Shown here one piece after another: positions 38,828 to 48,611 of a DNA stretch of 64,000 bases. The notes under the pieces were generated by a model that saw nothing but the letters and a program-made list of their open reading frames with translations, searched no databases and had not been told where the DNA came from. Made by a program: the position numbers and the translations under genes. This DNA comes from Geomonas sp. Red32 (GTDB lineage Bacteria > Desulfobacterota > Desulfuromonadia > Geobacterales > Geobacteraceae): the NCBI RefSeq assembly GCF_023652955.1, contig NZ_JAKLOY010000001.1, positions 620,001 to 684,000 of the forward strand, read 5' to 3'. Numbering within the stretch: the first letter of the stretch is position 1; every line of letters starts with the position of its first letter.

Positions 38828-39358
38828 ATGGACGGTGTAGTGCTCGGCTACGACGCCGAAGAAGGGATCATCAGGGGAAGCGAAGGAGCGCGCTACCGCT
38901 TCACCCGCACCGACTGGAAATCCTCACCCGCACCCGCCGCAGGCCTCAAGGTCGACTTCGTTGCGGTGGAAGACCGCGCCACCGAGATCTACGTGATAAA
39001 CCCCGCCACCGGAGCCGTCTTTAGCACCGTCAGCACCATCGAGCGCTCCGAAAAGATCATGCCCACCGTCGTCTATCTCTGCTACCTCGCCTCCTTTCTT
39101 TACGGCTTCACCATGGTGATCGGGGTCTTCATCGCCTTCTACTGCCGCGACCGTGCCGCGGGGACCTGGTATCAGAGCCATTTCGACTACCAGATCGCCA
39201 TCTTCTGGAAATCCTTCGCCGGCTTCCTCTTCGGCCTCGCCCTCACCTTCGTCTTCGGGCTCGGCATCATCATCCTTCTCTTCACCTATGCCTGGGTGAT
39301 CTTCAAGATCATCAAGGGATGGAAGTATCTCACCGAAGGCATCCCCGTCCCCGCTTGA
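38828..39358 (+). CDS. Small membrane protein with cold-shock-like N-terminal domain
   Basis: A 176-residue protein. Residues 1-55 (VLGYDAEEGIIRGSEGARYRFTRTDWKSS, then GLKVDFV) look like a small OB-fold, cold-shock-like domain found in front of TM2/DUF4870-type membrane domains. Three hydrophobic segments follow (VVYLCYLASFLYGFTMVIGVFIAFYC, FWKSFAGFLFGLALTFVFGLGIIILLFTYAWVIF). ATG 38828 follows AAAGGGAGGTCCC, a good site. Its function is unknown. It is monocistronic, with a hairpin after the stop at 39370. Confidence 0.8.
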   Translation: MDGVVLGYDAEEGIIRGSEGARYRFTRTDWKSSPAPAAGLKVDFVAVEDRATEIYVINPATGAVFSTVSTIERSEKIMPTVVYLCYLASFLYGFTMVIGVFIAFYCRDRAAGTWYQSHFDYQIAIFWKSFAGFLFGLALTFVFGLGIIILLFTYAWVIFKIIKGWKYLTEGIPVPA

Positions 39359-39369
39359 ACCCCGCAAGA

Positions 39370-39403
39370 GCTGCCCCGGCGCGCCATGTGGTGCCGGGGC
39401 AGC
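39370..39403 (+). terminator. Hairpin after the small membrane protein gene
   Basis: GCTGCCCCGGC (39370-39380) pairs with GCCGGGGCAGC (39393-39403) in an 11-bp stem. The downstream GTTAT is weak as a T-tract, so termination may be partial. Confidence 0.55.
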
Positions 39404-39510
39404 GTTATCACCGCCCCTTGGCCGATCTTCTGGCGGGGCTGGCCGGCGGCCGCTTTAATCCCGCCGGCATTTCACTGTACCGGCGGCCTTCCAGCCGTCA
39501 TTCGCACTGC

Positions 39511-39538
39511 TTGTTACTGGCGAAGTTAGCAGTATAGT
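39511..39538 (+). promoter_or_regulatory. Candidate sigma-70 promoter of the decarboxylase operon
   Basis: TTGTTA (39511-39516) and TATAGT (39533-39538) with a 16-base spacer lie 43 bases before the carboxyltransferase start. The surrounding bases are AT-richer than the flanking genes. Confidence 0.5.
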
Positions 39539-39580
39539 TGTGTCTGGCTACCGATCTTCTGTCATTTCGAGGGGTACTTC

Positions 39581-41134
39581 ATGGCAATCAGGAGAGAACT
39601 GCTTGATGAACTTCGCAAGCGGCGTGAGGCAGCACTGGCTGGCGGTGGCAAGGATAAGATCGAAAAGAGGCATACGGAAGGACGGTTGAGCGCACGCGAG
39701 CGGGTCGAGACATTATTCGACGGCGGCTCATTCAGTGAATTCGGCATGCATGTCAACCATGCCTGCCATATGCCAGGGTTCGTCAACAAGTTCATGCCGG
39801 GCGACGCGGTGGTGACCGGCACCGGCAACGTCGACGGCCGCCCGGTCGCGGTCTTCAGCCAGGACTTCACCGTCGGCGGCGGCGCGCTCGGCCACATGCA
39901 TGCACGGAAGATCTGCGACATCATGAACATCGCCTGCGAGACCGGGATCCCGATCGTCGGCATCAACGACTCCGGCGGCGCCCGCATCCAGGAGGGTATC
40001 CACAGCCTCTCCGGGTACGGCCAGGTCTTCTACCGCAACGTCGCCGCCTCCGGGGTGGTCCCCCAGATCGCCATCATCGCCGGACCCTGCGCCGGGGGGG
40101 CCGCCTACAGCCCCGCGCTCATGGACTTCCTGATCCAGACCCGCACCCATTCCAGCATGTTCATCTGCGGCCCCGAGGTGATCAAGAAGGCCACCGGCCA
40201 GGTCGCCCCCATCGAAGAATTCGGCTCGGCCGAGGCCCATGCCACCGTGAGCGGTAACATCCATTTCGTGGCCGAGGACGACCGCGACGCCATCGCCATC
40301 GCCCAGCAGCTTCTAAGCTTCCTCCCGCTCAACAACATGCAGGACCCGCCCCACATGATCCCCGACGAGATCGACCTCGCTCCCGACGAAGCCATCAACG
40401 AGCTGCTCCCGGACGATTCCCGCTCCTCCTTCGACATCTACCAGGTCATCGCCCGCCTGGTCGATCCGGGAGAGTGGCTCGAGGTCCAAAGCGGCTTCGC
40501 CCGCAACATCGTGGTCGGCTTCGCCCGCATCTACGGCATGGTGGTGGGGATCGTCGCCAACCAGCCCGCCTACAAGGCCGGGTGCCTCGACATCGACAGC
40601 TCCGACAAGGCCGCCCGCTTCATCCGGTTTTGCAACGCCTTCAACGTGCCGCTCGTGAACCTGGTGGACGTCCCGGGATTCATGCCGGGGCTGGCCCAGG
40701 AGCGGGGAGGGATCATCCGCCACGGCGCCAAGATGCTCTTCGCCTACGCGGCCGCCACCGTCCCCAAGATCACCGTCATCCTGCGGAAAGCCTACGGCGG
40801 TGCCTATCTCGCCATGTGCTCGAAAGACATGGGGGCCGATTTCGTCTTCGCCTGGCCGACTGCCGAGATCGCCGTCATGGGAGCGGAGAGTGCCGCCCGC
40901 ATCATCTACAAGAAGGAGATCGCGGAGGCGGAAGACCAGCCGACCAAGGAAGCCGAGCTCGTCAAGTCGTACCGGGAGAAGTTCGCCACCCCCTACCAAG
41001 CCGCCTCCCGCGACATGGTGACCGACGTCATCGAGCCCTCCGAGACCCGCGCGCGGGTGGCGCTGTCGCTGCGGATTTCGCTCACCAAGCGGGTATCGCG
41101 CCCGCCCAAGAAACACGGCCTGATCCCGCTGTAA
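39581..41134 (+). CDS. mmdA: Carboxyltransferase subunit of methylmalonyl-CoA decarboxylase / propionyl-CoA carboxylase type
   Basis: The 517-residue protein has the duplicated crotonase-like carboxyltransferase fold. The acyl-CoA and carboxybiotin sites are marked by GINDSGGARIQEG, GPCAGGAAYSPALMDF, LVDVPGFMPGLAQERGGIIRHGAK and KAYGGAYLAMCSKDMGAD. It transfers CO2 between an acyl-CoA and biotin. Its neighbours, a biotin carrier and the sodium-pumping beta subunit with no biotin carboxylase, point to decarboxylation of methylmalonyl-CoA coupled to Na+ export; the equivalent acting as propionyl-CoA carboxylase cannot be excluded from this subunit alone. ATG 39581 follows CGAGGGGTACTTC. Confidence 0.9.
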   Translation: MAIRRELLDELRKRREAALAGGGKDKIEKRHTEGRLSARERVETLFDGGSFSEFGMHVNHACHMPGFVNKFMPGDAVVTGTGNVDGRPVAVFSQDFTVGGGALGHMHARKICDIMNIACETGIPIVGINDSGGARIQEGIHSLSGYGQVFYRNVAASGVVPQIAIIAGPCAGGAAYSPALMDFLIQTRTHSSMFICGPEVIKKATGQVAPIEEFGSAEAHATVSGNIHFVAEDDRDAIAIAQQLLSFLPLNNMQDPPHMIPDEIDLAPDEAINELLPDDSRSSFDIYQVIARLVDPGEWLEVQSGFARNIVVGFARIYGMVVGIVANQPAYKAGCLDIDSSDKAARFIRFCNAFNVPLVNLVDVPGFMPGLAQERGGIIRHGAKMLFAYAAATVPKITVILRKAYGGAYLAMCSKDMGADFVFAWPTAEIAVMGAESAARIIYKKEIAEAEDQPTKEAELVKSYREKFATPYQAASRDMVTDVIEPSETRARVALSLRISLTKRVSRPPKKHGLIPL

Positions 41135-41144
41135 GGAGAGCGCG

Positions 41145-41417
41145 ATGCCCAAGTTTTTTTCCCGCCTGGGAGAAGTCTTCCGCCACCACCCCAAAGAGCC
41201 CGAGCCGGAGGTCACGACGCCTACCGAACCGGAGGCCCCGGCGACCATCCACCCGGGGCTGACCGACCAGCAACTGGTGGCGATCCTGACCGCCGCCGCG
41301 TGCGAGGTCCTGCAGGCCCCCGTGCGGATCGGGAAGGTCCACGCCCTGCCGCCGAGAAACTGGAGCTGGGTTGCGCAGGGACGCATGGATCTCCACTCTC
41401 ATCGCCCACGAAAATAG
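41145..41417 (+). CDS. Soluble small subunit with OadG/MmdD C-terminal-like motif
   Basis: The 90-residue protein has a short N-terminal helix, a Pro/Glu/Thr-rich linker and the segment LTDQQLVAILTAAACEVLQAPVRI...NWSWVAQGRMDLHSHR. This resembles the conserved C-terminal end of oxaloacetate/methylmalonyl-CoA decarboxylase gamma/delta chains (and the Veillonella epsilon chain), which holds the complex together. It lacks a membrane helix, which instead appears in the 53-residue protein at 41866. The two together seem to replace one normal anchor subunit. ATG 41145 follows AAGGAGAGCG. Confidence 0.7.
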   Translation: MPKFFSRLGEVFRHHPKEPEPEVTTPTEPEAPATIHPGLTDQQLVAILTAAACEVLQAPVRIGKVHALPPRNWSWVAQGRMDLHSHRPRK

Positions 41418-41429
41418 AGGAATCGTCCA

Positions 41430-41855
41430 ATGACCATGAAAATGCTTCGGATCACGCTGGAAGGGAAGAGCTACGAAGTCGGGGTGGAGGTGCTGGACCA
41501 GGGAGCTCCCGGGGGCGTTGCGCTGCAGGCGGGTGTGTCCACCGCGGCACCGGCGGCACCGGCCGCTCCGGCCGCGCCAGTGGCGCCCGCACCGCCGGCC
41601 GCAGCCTCCCGGGCCGTGCCGGTCGATCAAAGCGGCGGGAGAGTAGTGACCAGCCCGATGGCGGGACTGGTTTTCAAGTGTCTGGTCAAGCGGGGAGACG
41701 TGGTGAGCGTGAACCAGGTGGTAGTCGTGCTCGATGCCATGAAGATGGAGACTCCGGTGGTCACCCCCTATGCCGGCACGGTCCGTGACGTGCTGGCCCG
41801 CGAAGGCGACGCCGTTGAAGAAGGCTACCCCCTGGTCCAGATCGAGGAAAGCTAA
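41430..41855 (+). CDS. mmdC: Biotin carboxyl carrier subunit
   Basis: The 141-residue protein has an N-terminal strand region (MKMLRITLEGKSYEVGVEVL), an Ala/Pro-rich flexible linker and a biotinyl domain with the AMKM motif (biotinylated Lys in VLDAMKMETPVV). It carries the carboxyl group from the carboxyltransferase to the membrane decarboxylase. The Ala/Pro linker is typical of the Na+ pump family. It starts 12 bases after the small subunit gene with GAGGAATCGTCC upstream and is followed 10 bases later by the membrane anchor gene. Confidence 0.92.
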   Translation: MTMKMLRITLEGKSYEVGVEVLDQGAPGGVALQAGVSTAAPAAPAAPAAPVAPAPPAAASRAVPVDQSGGRVVTSPMAGLVFKCLVKRGDVVSVNQVVVVLDAMKMETPVVTPYAGTVRDVLAREGDAVEEGYPLVQIEES

Positions 41856-41865
41856 GAGGTCCCCC

Positions 41866-42027
41866 ATGCCCATTCAAGACAACGTCAACGGAGCCCTTCT
41901 CATCAGCGCGATCGACTTCGTGCTGAGCTTCGTCATCATCGGCGGGATCGGCGTCCTGCTCGCCCTTTTCCCCCTGCTCAACAGGCTCGGGAAGGTCGAC
42001 GACGAAACCCTGAAGAAGTCCCACTGA
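41866..42027 (+). CDS. Single-helix membrane anchor (OadG/MmdD N-terminal-like)
   Basis: This 53-residue protein has one hydrophobic helix (ALLISAIDFVLSFVIIGGIGVLLALFPLL) and a short charged tail. Size, position between the biotin carrier and beta-subunit genes, and the helix pattern match the N-terminal membrane segment of OadG/MmdD anchor chains. It is shorter than common gene-calling limits. ATG 41866 follows AAGAGGTCCCCC. It probably anchors the soluble subunits to the beta subunit, with the soluble 90-residue protein supplying the other half. Confidence 0.8.
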   Translation: MPIQDNVNGALLISAIDFVLSFVIIGGIGVLLALFPLLNRLGKVDDETLKKSH

Positions 42028-42056
42028 CGCCAGCGCCCGTCATAAGCGGAGTCCCT

Positions 42057-43187
42057 ATGTTTGCGCAATTCGTCGGACTGTTGAACGTGCTGAAGGACCA
42101 GACCGGCCTCGCCCAGCTGACTGGGGGGAACGTCGTCATGATGGCGGTCGGCGCCGCCATGATCTACCTCGCCCTGGCCAAGAAGTACGAGCCCTTCCTC
42201 CTGATCGGGATCGGCTTCGCCTGCATCGTCGCCAACGTTCCCGGCTCCGGCCTGACCCAGCCGGGGGGGCTCTTCCATTACGCCTACCAGGGGGTGGCGC
42301 TCCTCATCGTGCCGCCGCTCATCTTCCTCGGGGTCGGCGCCATGACCGACTTCGGGCCGATGATCGCGAGCCCCTGGCTGGTCATCTTGGGGGCCGCCGC
42401 CCACCTCGGGATCTTCGTGGCCCTGATCGGCGCGAAGCTCTTAGGCTTCACCCTCCCCGAGGCGGGCGCCATCGGGATCATCGGCGGCGCCGACGGTCCG
42501 ATGGCCATCTTCGTCACCATGAAACTCGCCCCGCACCTCTTGCCCCAGATCTCGGTGGCCGCCTATTCCTACATGGCGCTCATGCCGCTGATCCAGCCCC
42601 CGGTGATGAAGCTTCTGACCACCAAGAAGGAACGCGACATCATCATGGACAAGCCGCGGCAGGTCACCCGCCTCGAAAAGATCGCCTTCCCGATCATCAT
42701 CGCCATCGTGGTCAACCTCTTCTTCCCCCCCATCGCGCCGCTCATCACCATGCTCATGCTGGGGAACCTGTTCAGGGAGTGCCTGCTGGTCGACCGGCTG
42801 GCCAAGACCGCGGCCAACGAGATCATGAACGTGATCACCATCGTGCTGACCGTGGCGATCGGCTCCACCATGAACGCCGAGCAGTTCCTCACCCTGAAGA
42901 CGCTGGAGATCGTAGCCCTTGGCCTCGTCGCCTTCATCTTCGGCACCGCTTCCGGGGTGGTGGCGGCCAAGATCATGAACGTGGTGAGCGGCGGGAAGGT
43001 CAACCCCCTGGTCGGCTCGGCCGGTATCGCCTCGGTCCCCATCGCCGCCCGCGTTTCCCACATGGTGGGCATCCGGGAGAATCCCCAGGTCTACCTGATC
43101 ATGCATGCCATGGGGCCAAACCTTGCCGGCGTTTTCGGCACCGCCATCTCCGGCGGCATCCTGCTCGCCCTTCTGGGTGTGAAATAG
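42057..43187 (+). CDS. mmdB: Sodium ion-translocating decarboxylase beta subunit
   Basis: The 376-residue, very hydrophobic protein belongs to the OadB/MmdB/GcdB family. Marks include GVGAMTDFGPMIASP, GAIGIIGGADGPMAIFVT (the conserved GGADGP region around the ion path), and GSAGIASVPIAARV followed by HAMGPNLAGVFGTAI. It decarboxylates carboxybiotin and exports Na+. The length matches the family. It is the last gene of the operon, before a terminator at 43198. ATG 42057 follows AAGCGGAGTCCCT. Confidence 0.95.
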   Translation: MFAQFVGLLNVLKDQTGLAQLTGGNVVMMAVGAAMIYLALAKKYEPFLLIGIGFACIVANVPGSGLTQPGGLFHYAYQGVALLIVPPLIFLGVGAMTDFGPMIASPWLVILGAAAHLGIFVALIGAKLLGFTLPEAGAIGIIGGADGPMAIFVTMKLAPHLLPQISVAAYSYMALMPLIQPPVMKLLTTKKERDIIMDKPRQVTRLEKIAFPIIIAIVVNLFFPPIAPLITMLMLGNLFRECLLVDRLAKTAANEIMNVITIVLTVAIGSTMNAEQFLTLKTLEIVALGLVAFIFGTASGVVAAKIMNVVSGGKVNPLVGSAGIASVPIAARVSHMVGIRENPQVYLIMHAMGPNLAGVFGTAISGGILLALLGVK

Positions 43188-43197
43188 ACAAAAAAAA

Positions 43198-43226
43198 GGG
43201 GACGTCTCAATCACGTCCCCTCGTTT
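43198..43226 (+). terminator. Terminator of the decarboxylase operon
   Basis: GGGGACGT (43198-43205) pairs with ACGTCCCC (43213-43220), loop of 7, followed by TCGTTT. An A-run precedes the stem, so it may also work on the minus strand for the 43252-43470 gene. Confidence 0.85.
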
Positions 43227-43251
43227 GTCATTGCCGCGACAATCGGTTGTA

Positions 43252-43470
43252 TTATTCCACGTCGAAGGCTTTCGAGAGCGAACCGGTGAAGGCCTTAGCC
43301 GCAGCACGCAGTTCGTGGCAACTGTTACGAGTGACCGCCGAATCGAGACATGCTTTCACGTTGGAAGGAATCTCGCTCCCTTTGACCGAGACCTCGATAC
43401 CGTTCCCTTTGGTGATATGCAGCGAGTCGGCATAGTCGACTTTGAAATCGTCTTTGTAGTCGCATCTCAT
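43252..43470 (-). CDS. Small protein of unknown function
   Basis: A 72-residue protein with three Cys and mixed charge; it has no signal peptide or membrane helix. It is supported by a good ribosome binding site (GAGGTGAGAACGT before ATG 43470), normal codon use and a terminator just beyond its end. I do not recognise the family. It opens MRCDYKDDFKVDYADSLHI and contains two Cys in its second half (KACLDSAV, NSCHEL). It is probably cytoplasmic. Confidence 0.7.
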   Translation of the reverse strand: MRCDYKDDFKVDYADSLHITKGNGIEVSVKGSEIPSNVKACLDSAVTRNSCHELRAAAKAFTGSLSKAFDVE

Positions 43471-43601
43471 ACGTTCTCACCTCGCTTTACTCCTTCATTT
43501 TCTCACACCTCCCCAGATTAATACAATGCGCCTTCCTCCCTCATCCTTCCCCTTCGTGCGCGTAAGGGTTCCGGTCATAGCCTTGAGCCGGAACTAAAAA
43601 A

Positions 43602-43622
43602 CCCGCCGGACATGCCGGCGGG
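43602..43622 (-). terminator. Terminator for the 43730-44164 lipoprotein gene
   Basis: CCCGCCGG (43602-43609) pairs with CCGGCGGG (43615-43622) around 5 bases. Read on the minus strand it is followed by TTTTTTAG. Confidence 0.85.
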
Positions 43623-43729
43623 CCTTTGCGATCACACGATGTTTTTTGCCCGTGCCCCTCCATCACGGTCGTCTGAGGGTCACTAGGGCGCGTTGACAGA
43701 CGCCACTAAGGCATCGGTACCGCCAATGA

Positions 43730-44164
43730 TCAGGGAACCGATTCGAAGTTGCCGGTGAAGTGATCCCCCCCTTCGCCGACGTTGAATTCGTACCTGAATT
43801 TAATCTTTTGCAGCTGCTGCGCCTCCGTTTGCGGGAAATCAAGGCCGAACTGCTGCGTTCCCGTCAGGGGTCCCGGATAAAACAGGAAAACCTTCTTGGC
43901 GAAGGCCTTGCCGCTGGCATCCAGAAGTGACGCTGTCAGTTCGAAACCATTGTACGAGGTGTCATAGCGGGGATTGGTTACTGTTCCTTTGATTCGCAGA
44001 TCGGGGCCGGCTTGCTCACTCTTCCAATCAACTTTCAGATCGTGGGCCGCATAGTGGTGTTCAGAGTAGGCGAGGTTCGAATCTTGAGTGGTGCGTGTCT
44101 CGATGGTAGTGCATGCCGACAAGAGGAAGATGACCGCTGCGCAGAAGGTACCCTTTGCTATCAT
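43730..44164 (-). CDS. Small lipoprotein
   Basis: The 144-residue protein has a lipoprotein signal (GTFCAAVIFLLSAC, Cys18) and a beta-sandwich-like domain (LKVDWKSEQAGPDLRIKGTVTNPRYDTSYNGFELTASLLDASGKAFAKKVF). This type occurs in periplasmic lipoproteins with FxLYD-like or LEA-like folds. ATG 44164 follows GGAGGTGAACT. It is likely anchored in the outer membrane. It is divergent from gdhA and ends in its own terminator. The function is unknown. Confidence 0.85.
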   Translation of the reverse strand: MIAKGTFCAAVIFLLSACTTIETRTTQDSNLAYSEHHYAAHDLKVDWKSEQAGPDLRIKGTVTNPRYDTSYNGFELTASLLDASGKAFAKKVFLFYPGPLTGTQQFGLDFPQTEAQQLQKIKFRYEFNVGEGGDHFTGNFESVP

Positions 44165-45845
<1,681 letters not shown>

Positions 45846-45864
45846 GCACCCCGCAGCGCAATGA

Positions 45865-45900
45865 AAAGGCCCGTCCGGTGAATACCGGCGGGCCTTTTTT
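45865..45900 (+). terminator. Terminator of gdhA
   Basis: AAAGGCCCG and CGGGCCTTT arms flank an inner CCGGT/ACCGG stem with one mismatch, followed by TTTTTT near 45895-45900. Confidence 0.88.
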
Positions 45901-45931
45901 CGTAGGTTCTTGGCGGAATGTTGGGGATAAG

Positions 45932-45966
45932 GTCCCCCCCTTGTCACAGGGGGGACAGGGGGGATT
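45932..45966. repeat. Half copy of the 91-bp element, overlapping a gene end
   Basis: GTCCCCCCCTTGTCACAGG and the following GGGGACAGGGGGGATTT match the left half of the elements at 35567 and 48301, and GGGGATAAG precedes it as at 48301. It extends into the 3' end of the DMT transporter gene (stop at 45944) and supplies its last codons. Confidence 0.85.
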
Positions 45967-46912
45967 TGCCGTCCTCCAGCTCGCTCAAGGGGCAGACATC
46001 TTCGGCCACCCGTCCCGCCGTAGAGCCGCGCAGACTGACCAGGGTGATCCCCATGAGGACCAGGATGGCGCCCGCGGCGAAGAAGCCGTCCAGCGGCTCG
46101 TGCAAAAGGAGCACGCCGAAGCTCACCCCGAAGAGCGGGGTCATGAAGGAGAACGCGGAAAGCCGCGAGGCGAGGTAGCGCCTGAGGAGCCAGAACCAGG
46201 CCAGGTAGCTCGCGAAGGAGACCACGACCGCCTGGAAGAGGAGGCTCCCCCAGGCCGCGCCGGTCATGGCGGCCACACCGAACTGCCCGGTGAGGAGGGC
46301 GTAGGTGAGCAGGGCGGTGCAGGCGACCGCCAACTGGTAAAGGAGGGTCTTGGCCGAGGCCGCCTCGGAAAGGGCCGAGCAGCGGATGACCACGGTGGTG
46401 GTCCCCCAGGAGGCGCCGGCCAGAATGCCGAAGCAGTCCCCCAAAAGCATCTGCGGGGTGATGCCGCCGTGCAGCAGCCCTCCGGCAAAGGCGGTGACGG
46501 TACCGCAGAAGGCGATGCCGATGCCGCCCCACTGGCGCGCGGAGAGCCTTTCGGCGGGAAGCCTCAGGTGGAGCCCCAGCGCGGTGAAGATGGGGGAGGT
46601 GTAGAGAAAGACCGCCATGTGGGACGCGGTGGTCAGGGTGAGCCCCTTGGCGACGAAGAGAAACTCGGCGGCGAAGAGGAGCCCGGCCACGAGGCCCGGG
46701 GCCAGGGTGCCGTCGGAGAGGGAGAAGCGCTCCTTGCGCGCCACCATGACCGCACCGACCAGCAGGGCGCTCAGCCCCGACCGGAACCCGACCTGCATGA
46801 GGGGGGAGAGGTCGTGAGCGACCGCCTTGATGGCAACCTGCTGCAATCCCCAGATCATGCAGAGAAGCAGCATCAACCCAACGCCGAAACCATCCAGATT
46901 CTTACGAACCAA
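45944..46912 (-). CDS. DMT-superfamily (EamA) transporter
   Basis: The 322-residue protein has ten hydrophobic segments in two EamA repeats (the first includes LLCMIWGLQQVAIKAVAHDLSPLMQVGFR, the second GAILVLMGITLVSL). It likely exports a metabolite such as an amino acid or nucleobase. The start is TTG 46912 with AAGGAGG 8 bases upstream, and no better ATG exists nearby. The last residues (about PLSELEDGKSPLSPL) come from the dispersed repeat at 45932, so the C-terminus is atypical. The substrate is unknown. Confidence 0.85.
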   Translation of the reverse strand: MVRKNLDGFGVGLMLLLCMIWGLQQVAIKAVAHDLSPLMQVGFRSGLSALLVGAVMVARKERFSLSDGTLAPGLVAGLLFAAEFLFVAKGLTLTTASHMAVFLYTSPIFTALGLHLRLPAERLSARQWGGIGIAFCGTVTAFAGGLLHGGITPQMLLGDCFGILAGASWGTTTVVIRCSALSEAASAKTLLYQLAVACTALLTYALLTGQFGVAAMTGAAWGSLLFQAVVVSFASYLAWFWLLRRYLASRLSAFSFMTPLFGVSFGVLLLHEPLDGFFAAGAILVLMGITLVSLRGSTAGRVAEDVCPLSELEDGKSPLSPL

Positions 46913-47049
46913 CCCCTTCCTCCTTGCATCCTCTCACTGCTTTACCCGCCGGGCTTTGCAGCTCCAGGTTTCCGGCCACACCATTCCCGGCCTGCCCCGG
47001 CTCACCCACCGCTCTTCGCGCAGATCGTACCGCCGCCTCACCGAGGTTC

Positions 47050-48177
47050 TTACGATGCCGCCGCCTTTTGCGCATCGAATTCCTCGGTCCGGCTGGCCGT
47101 CTGCTGGTACGGGAAGTACCTCTTCAACCGGTTGATCGGCGCCTCGAAGAGATGCCAGGACGCCGCCGCCATCACCACCGTCAGCAGCACGTTGGCCGCA
47201 ATGGTGGCGCCGGGGGAGAGCTGGATGCCGGCGCGGGTGAGGAGATCCCTGGTGACCAGCGGGGTGAACAGGTGGATTACGTAGAGGCCGTAGCTGATCC
47301 TCCCGAGGTAGCGTACCGGGGCGAGGTTGAGGAAGGCACCGGCCAGGCCGGAGTAGCCGCGGGCCGCCTTCCAGACCACGCTGACCGAGATGAGCGCGAT
47401 CGCCGTGTCGAGGAGGAGGAACGTCGCGGACTGCCCCACGCCGTGGCGCTCCTGGAACAGGATGGAGAGCCCGATCAGCAGGGCCAGCAGGACGCTTCCC
47501 GCCGCCCCGGCCACGCGGGTGTAGGCCGAGAGCTTCGCCGCCTCCATCTTCGCGGCAAACGCGATGGCCAGCAGGGCTCCGGCGGCGAGGCAGTCGAAAT
47601 TGGCCGGCAGGAGATAGATGGTCTGGTCGGAGAGCCCGCTCACCAGGCAGTAGCCGCGGAAAAGGATGGAGAGCGGGATCAGCCCCAGCACCCACCGCCC
47701 GAGGCTCTCCTTCGGCACGAAGAAGAGGAGAAACGGCCAGAAGAGGTAGAACTGCTCCTCGACGCACAGAGACCAGAAATGGCAGGCCGCGACGATCTTC
47801 CCGATGGCCGCCATGTAGATGTTGCTGGTGTAGGTCAGGTGGTAGGGGAGCGAATCCCCGAGCCGGTGGAGGTAGGCCTGGGTCGCCAGCACGAAATAGT
47901 ACAGGGGAAAGATCCTCAGGAACCTGCGGGCATAGAACTGCTTGAGGTAGAAGCCGCTGGAGCCGCCGCCGTCGATGGCGGACCTGCATTTGAGGAGGAT
48001 CCCGGTGATGAGGAAGCCGCTGATGGTAAAGAAGAGCTGGACCCCGGCGTGGCCGTAACCGAAGTACTTGCCGATCCCCACCGGGAGGTAGTGGGAGAAG
48101 ATGGCGGCGAAGACCGCTATCGTTCTCAGCCCGTCAAGCTGGGGCATGTCCTGGATGGGACGGTTGTTTTTCTCCAT
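47050..48177 (-). CDS. Membrane acyltransferase (acyltransferase 3 / OafA type)
   Basis: The 375-residue protein has about ten membrane helices. The N-terminal pattern is that of acyltransferase family 3: LDGLRTIAVFAAIFSHYLP, then GVQLFFTISGFLITGILLK. Later segments include FYARRFLRIFPLYYFVLA and FWSLCVEEQFYLFWPFLLF, the latter carrying the conserved Glu of the family. Such enzymes O-acetylate lipopolysaccharide, exopolysaccharide or peptidoglycan sugars. ATG 48177 lies before a repeat-rich region. The acceptor is unknown. Confidence 0.92.
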   Translation of the reverse strand: MEKNNRPIQDMPQLDGLRTIAVFAAIFSHYLPVGIGKYFGYGHAGVQLFFTISGFLITGILLKCRSAIDGGGSSGFYLKQFYARRFLRIFPLYYFVLATQAYLHRLGDSLPYHLTYTSNIYMAAIGKIVAACHFWSLCVEEQFYLFWPFLLFFVPKESLGRWVLGLIPLSILFRGYCLVSGLSDQTIYLLPANFDCLAAGALLAIAFAAKMEAAKLSAYTRVAGAAGSVLLALLIGLSILFQERHGVGQSATFLLLDTAIALISVSVVWKAARGYSGLAGAFLNLAPVRYLGRISYGLYVIHLFTPLVTRDLLTRAGIQLSPGATIAANVLLTVVMAAASWHLFEAPINRLKRYFPYQQTASRTEEFDAQKAAAS

Positions 48178-48611
48178 GGTCGACCCTTACTGCAAAATGC
48201 CAAGGGTTTAACACACCGCGCCCATTCGGGCAAACGATTTTTCCCGGACACCTCCATCCCCCCCCCTTTCAAGGGTCATCGGGGATACTGGGGATAAAAG
48301 GTCCCCCCCTTTGAAAAAGGGGGGACAGGGGGGATTTGTGACGTTGGCAGCAGGGAAAATCCCCCTAAGTCCCCCTTTTCCAAAGGGGGACTTGAGCTTC
48401 CCCGAAATTTCCCGATGAACCTTTTTCGAGGGTGGCCTTGTTCCCATCCGGCGCACCACGCCCCGTCTCTTTTCCCTCCTGAAGCCCGCCTTGACAGTGC
48501 GGCCTCCCGCGATATCGTTAAAAGGTTTTAATTTTACAATTTCCGATCCCCTCGGCGTGGAGCAGGTCCAGCGAGGTGCAATGGCAATAATTTCAACATG
48601 GAGGGATGAGC
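48178..48611. other. 434-base divergent region with a full 91-bp element
   Basis: The region holds a C-rich patch (48258-48270), the second full copy of the dispersed element (48301-48391), and an AT-rich part before the radical SAM gene. A TTGACA at 48491-48496 could be a -35 box, but no convincing -10 box follows at 16-18 bases. No gene is supported; an open frame at 48491-48682 overlaps the radical SAM start and has no signal. Confidence 0.55.
48301..48391. repeat. Dispersed 91-bp inverted-repeat element, copy 2
   Basis: It starts GTCCCCCCCTTTGAAAAAGG and ends CCAAAGGGGGAC, the same length and order as the copy at 35567-35657. The internal GGGGGATTTGTG and AAAATCCCCCTAA segments are shared, and similarity continues past the ends (CCGAAATTTCCC). 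Confidence 0.9.

Noticed and set aside
41145-41417. Unrelated hypothetical protein inside the decarboxylase operon
   Set aside because: The AAA...APVRI...NW...GR pattern and its operon position fit the C-terminal part of anchor subunits, so it is treated as a subunit with moderate confidence.
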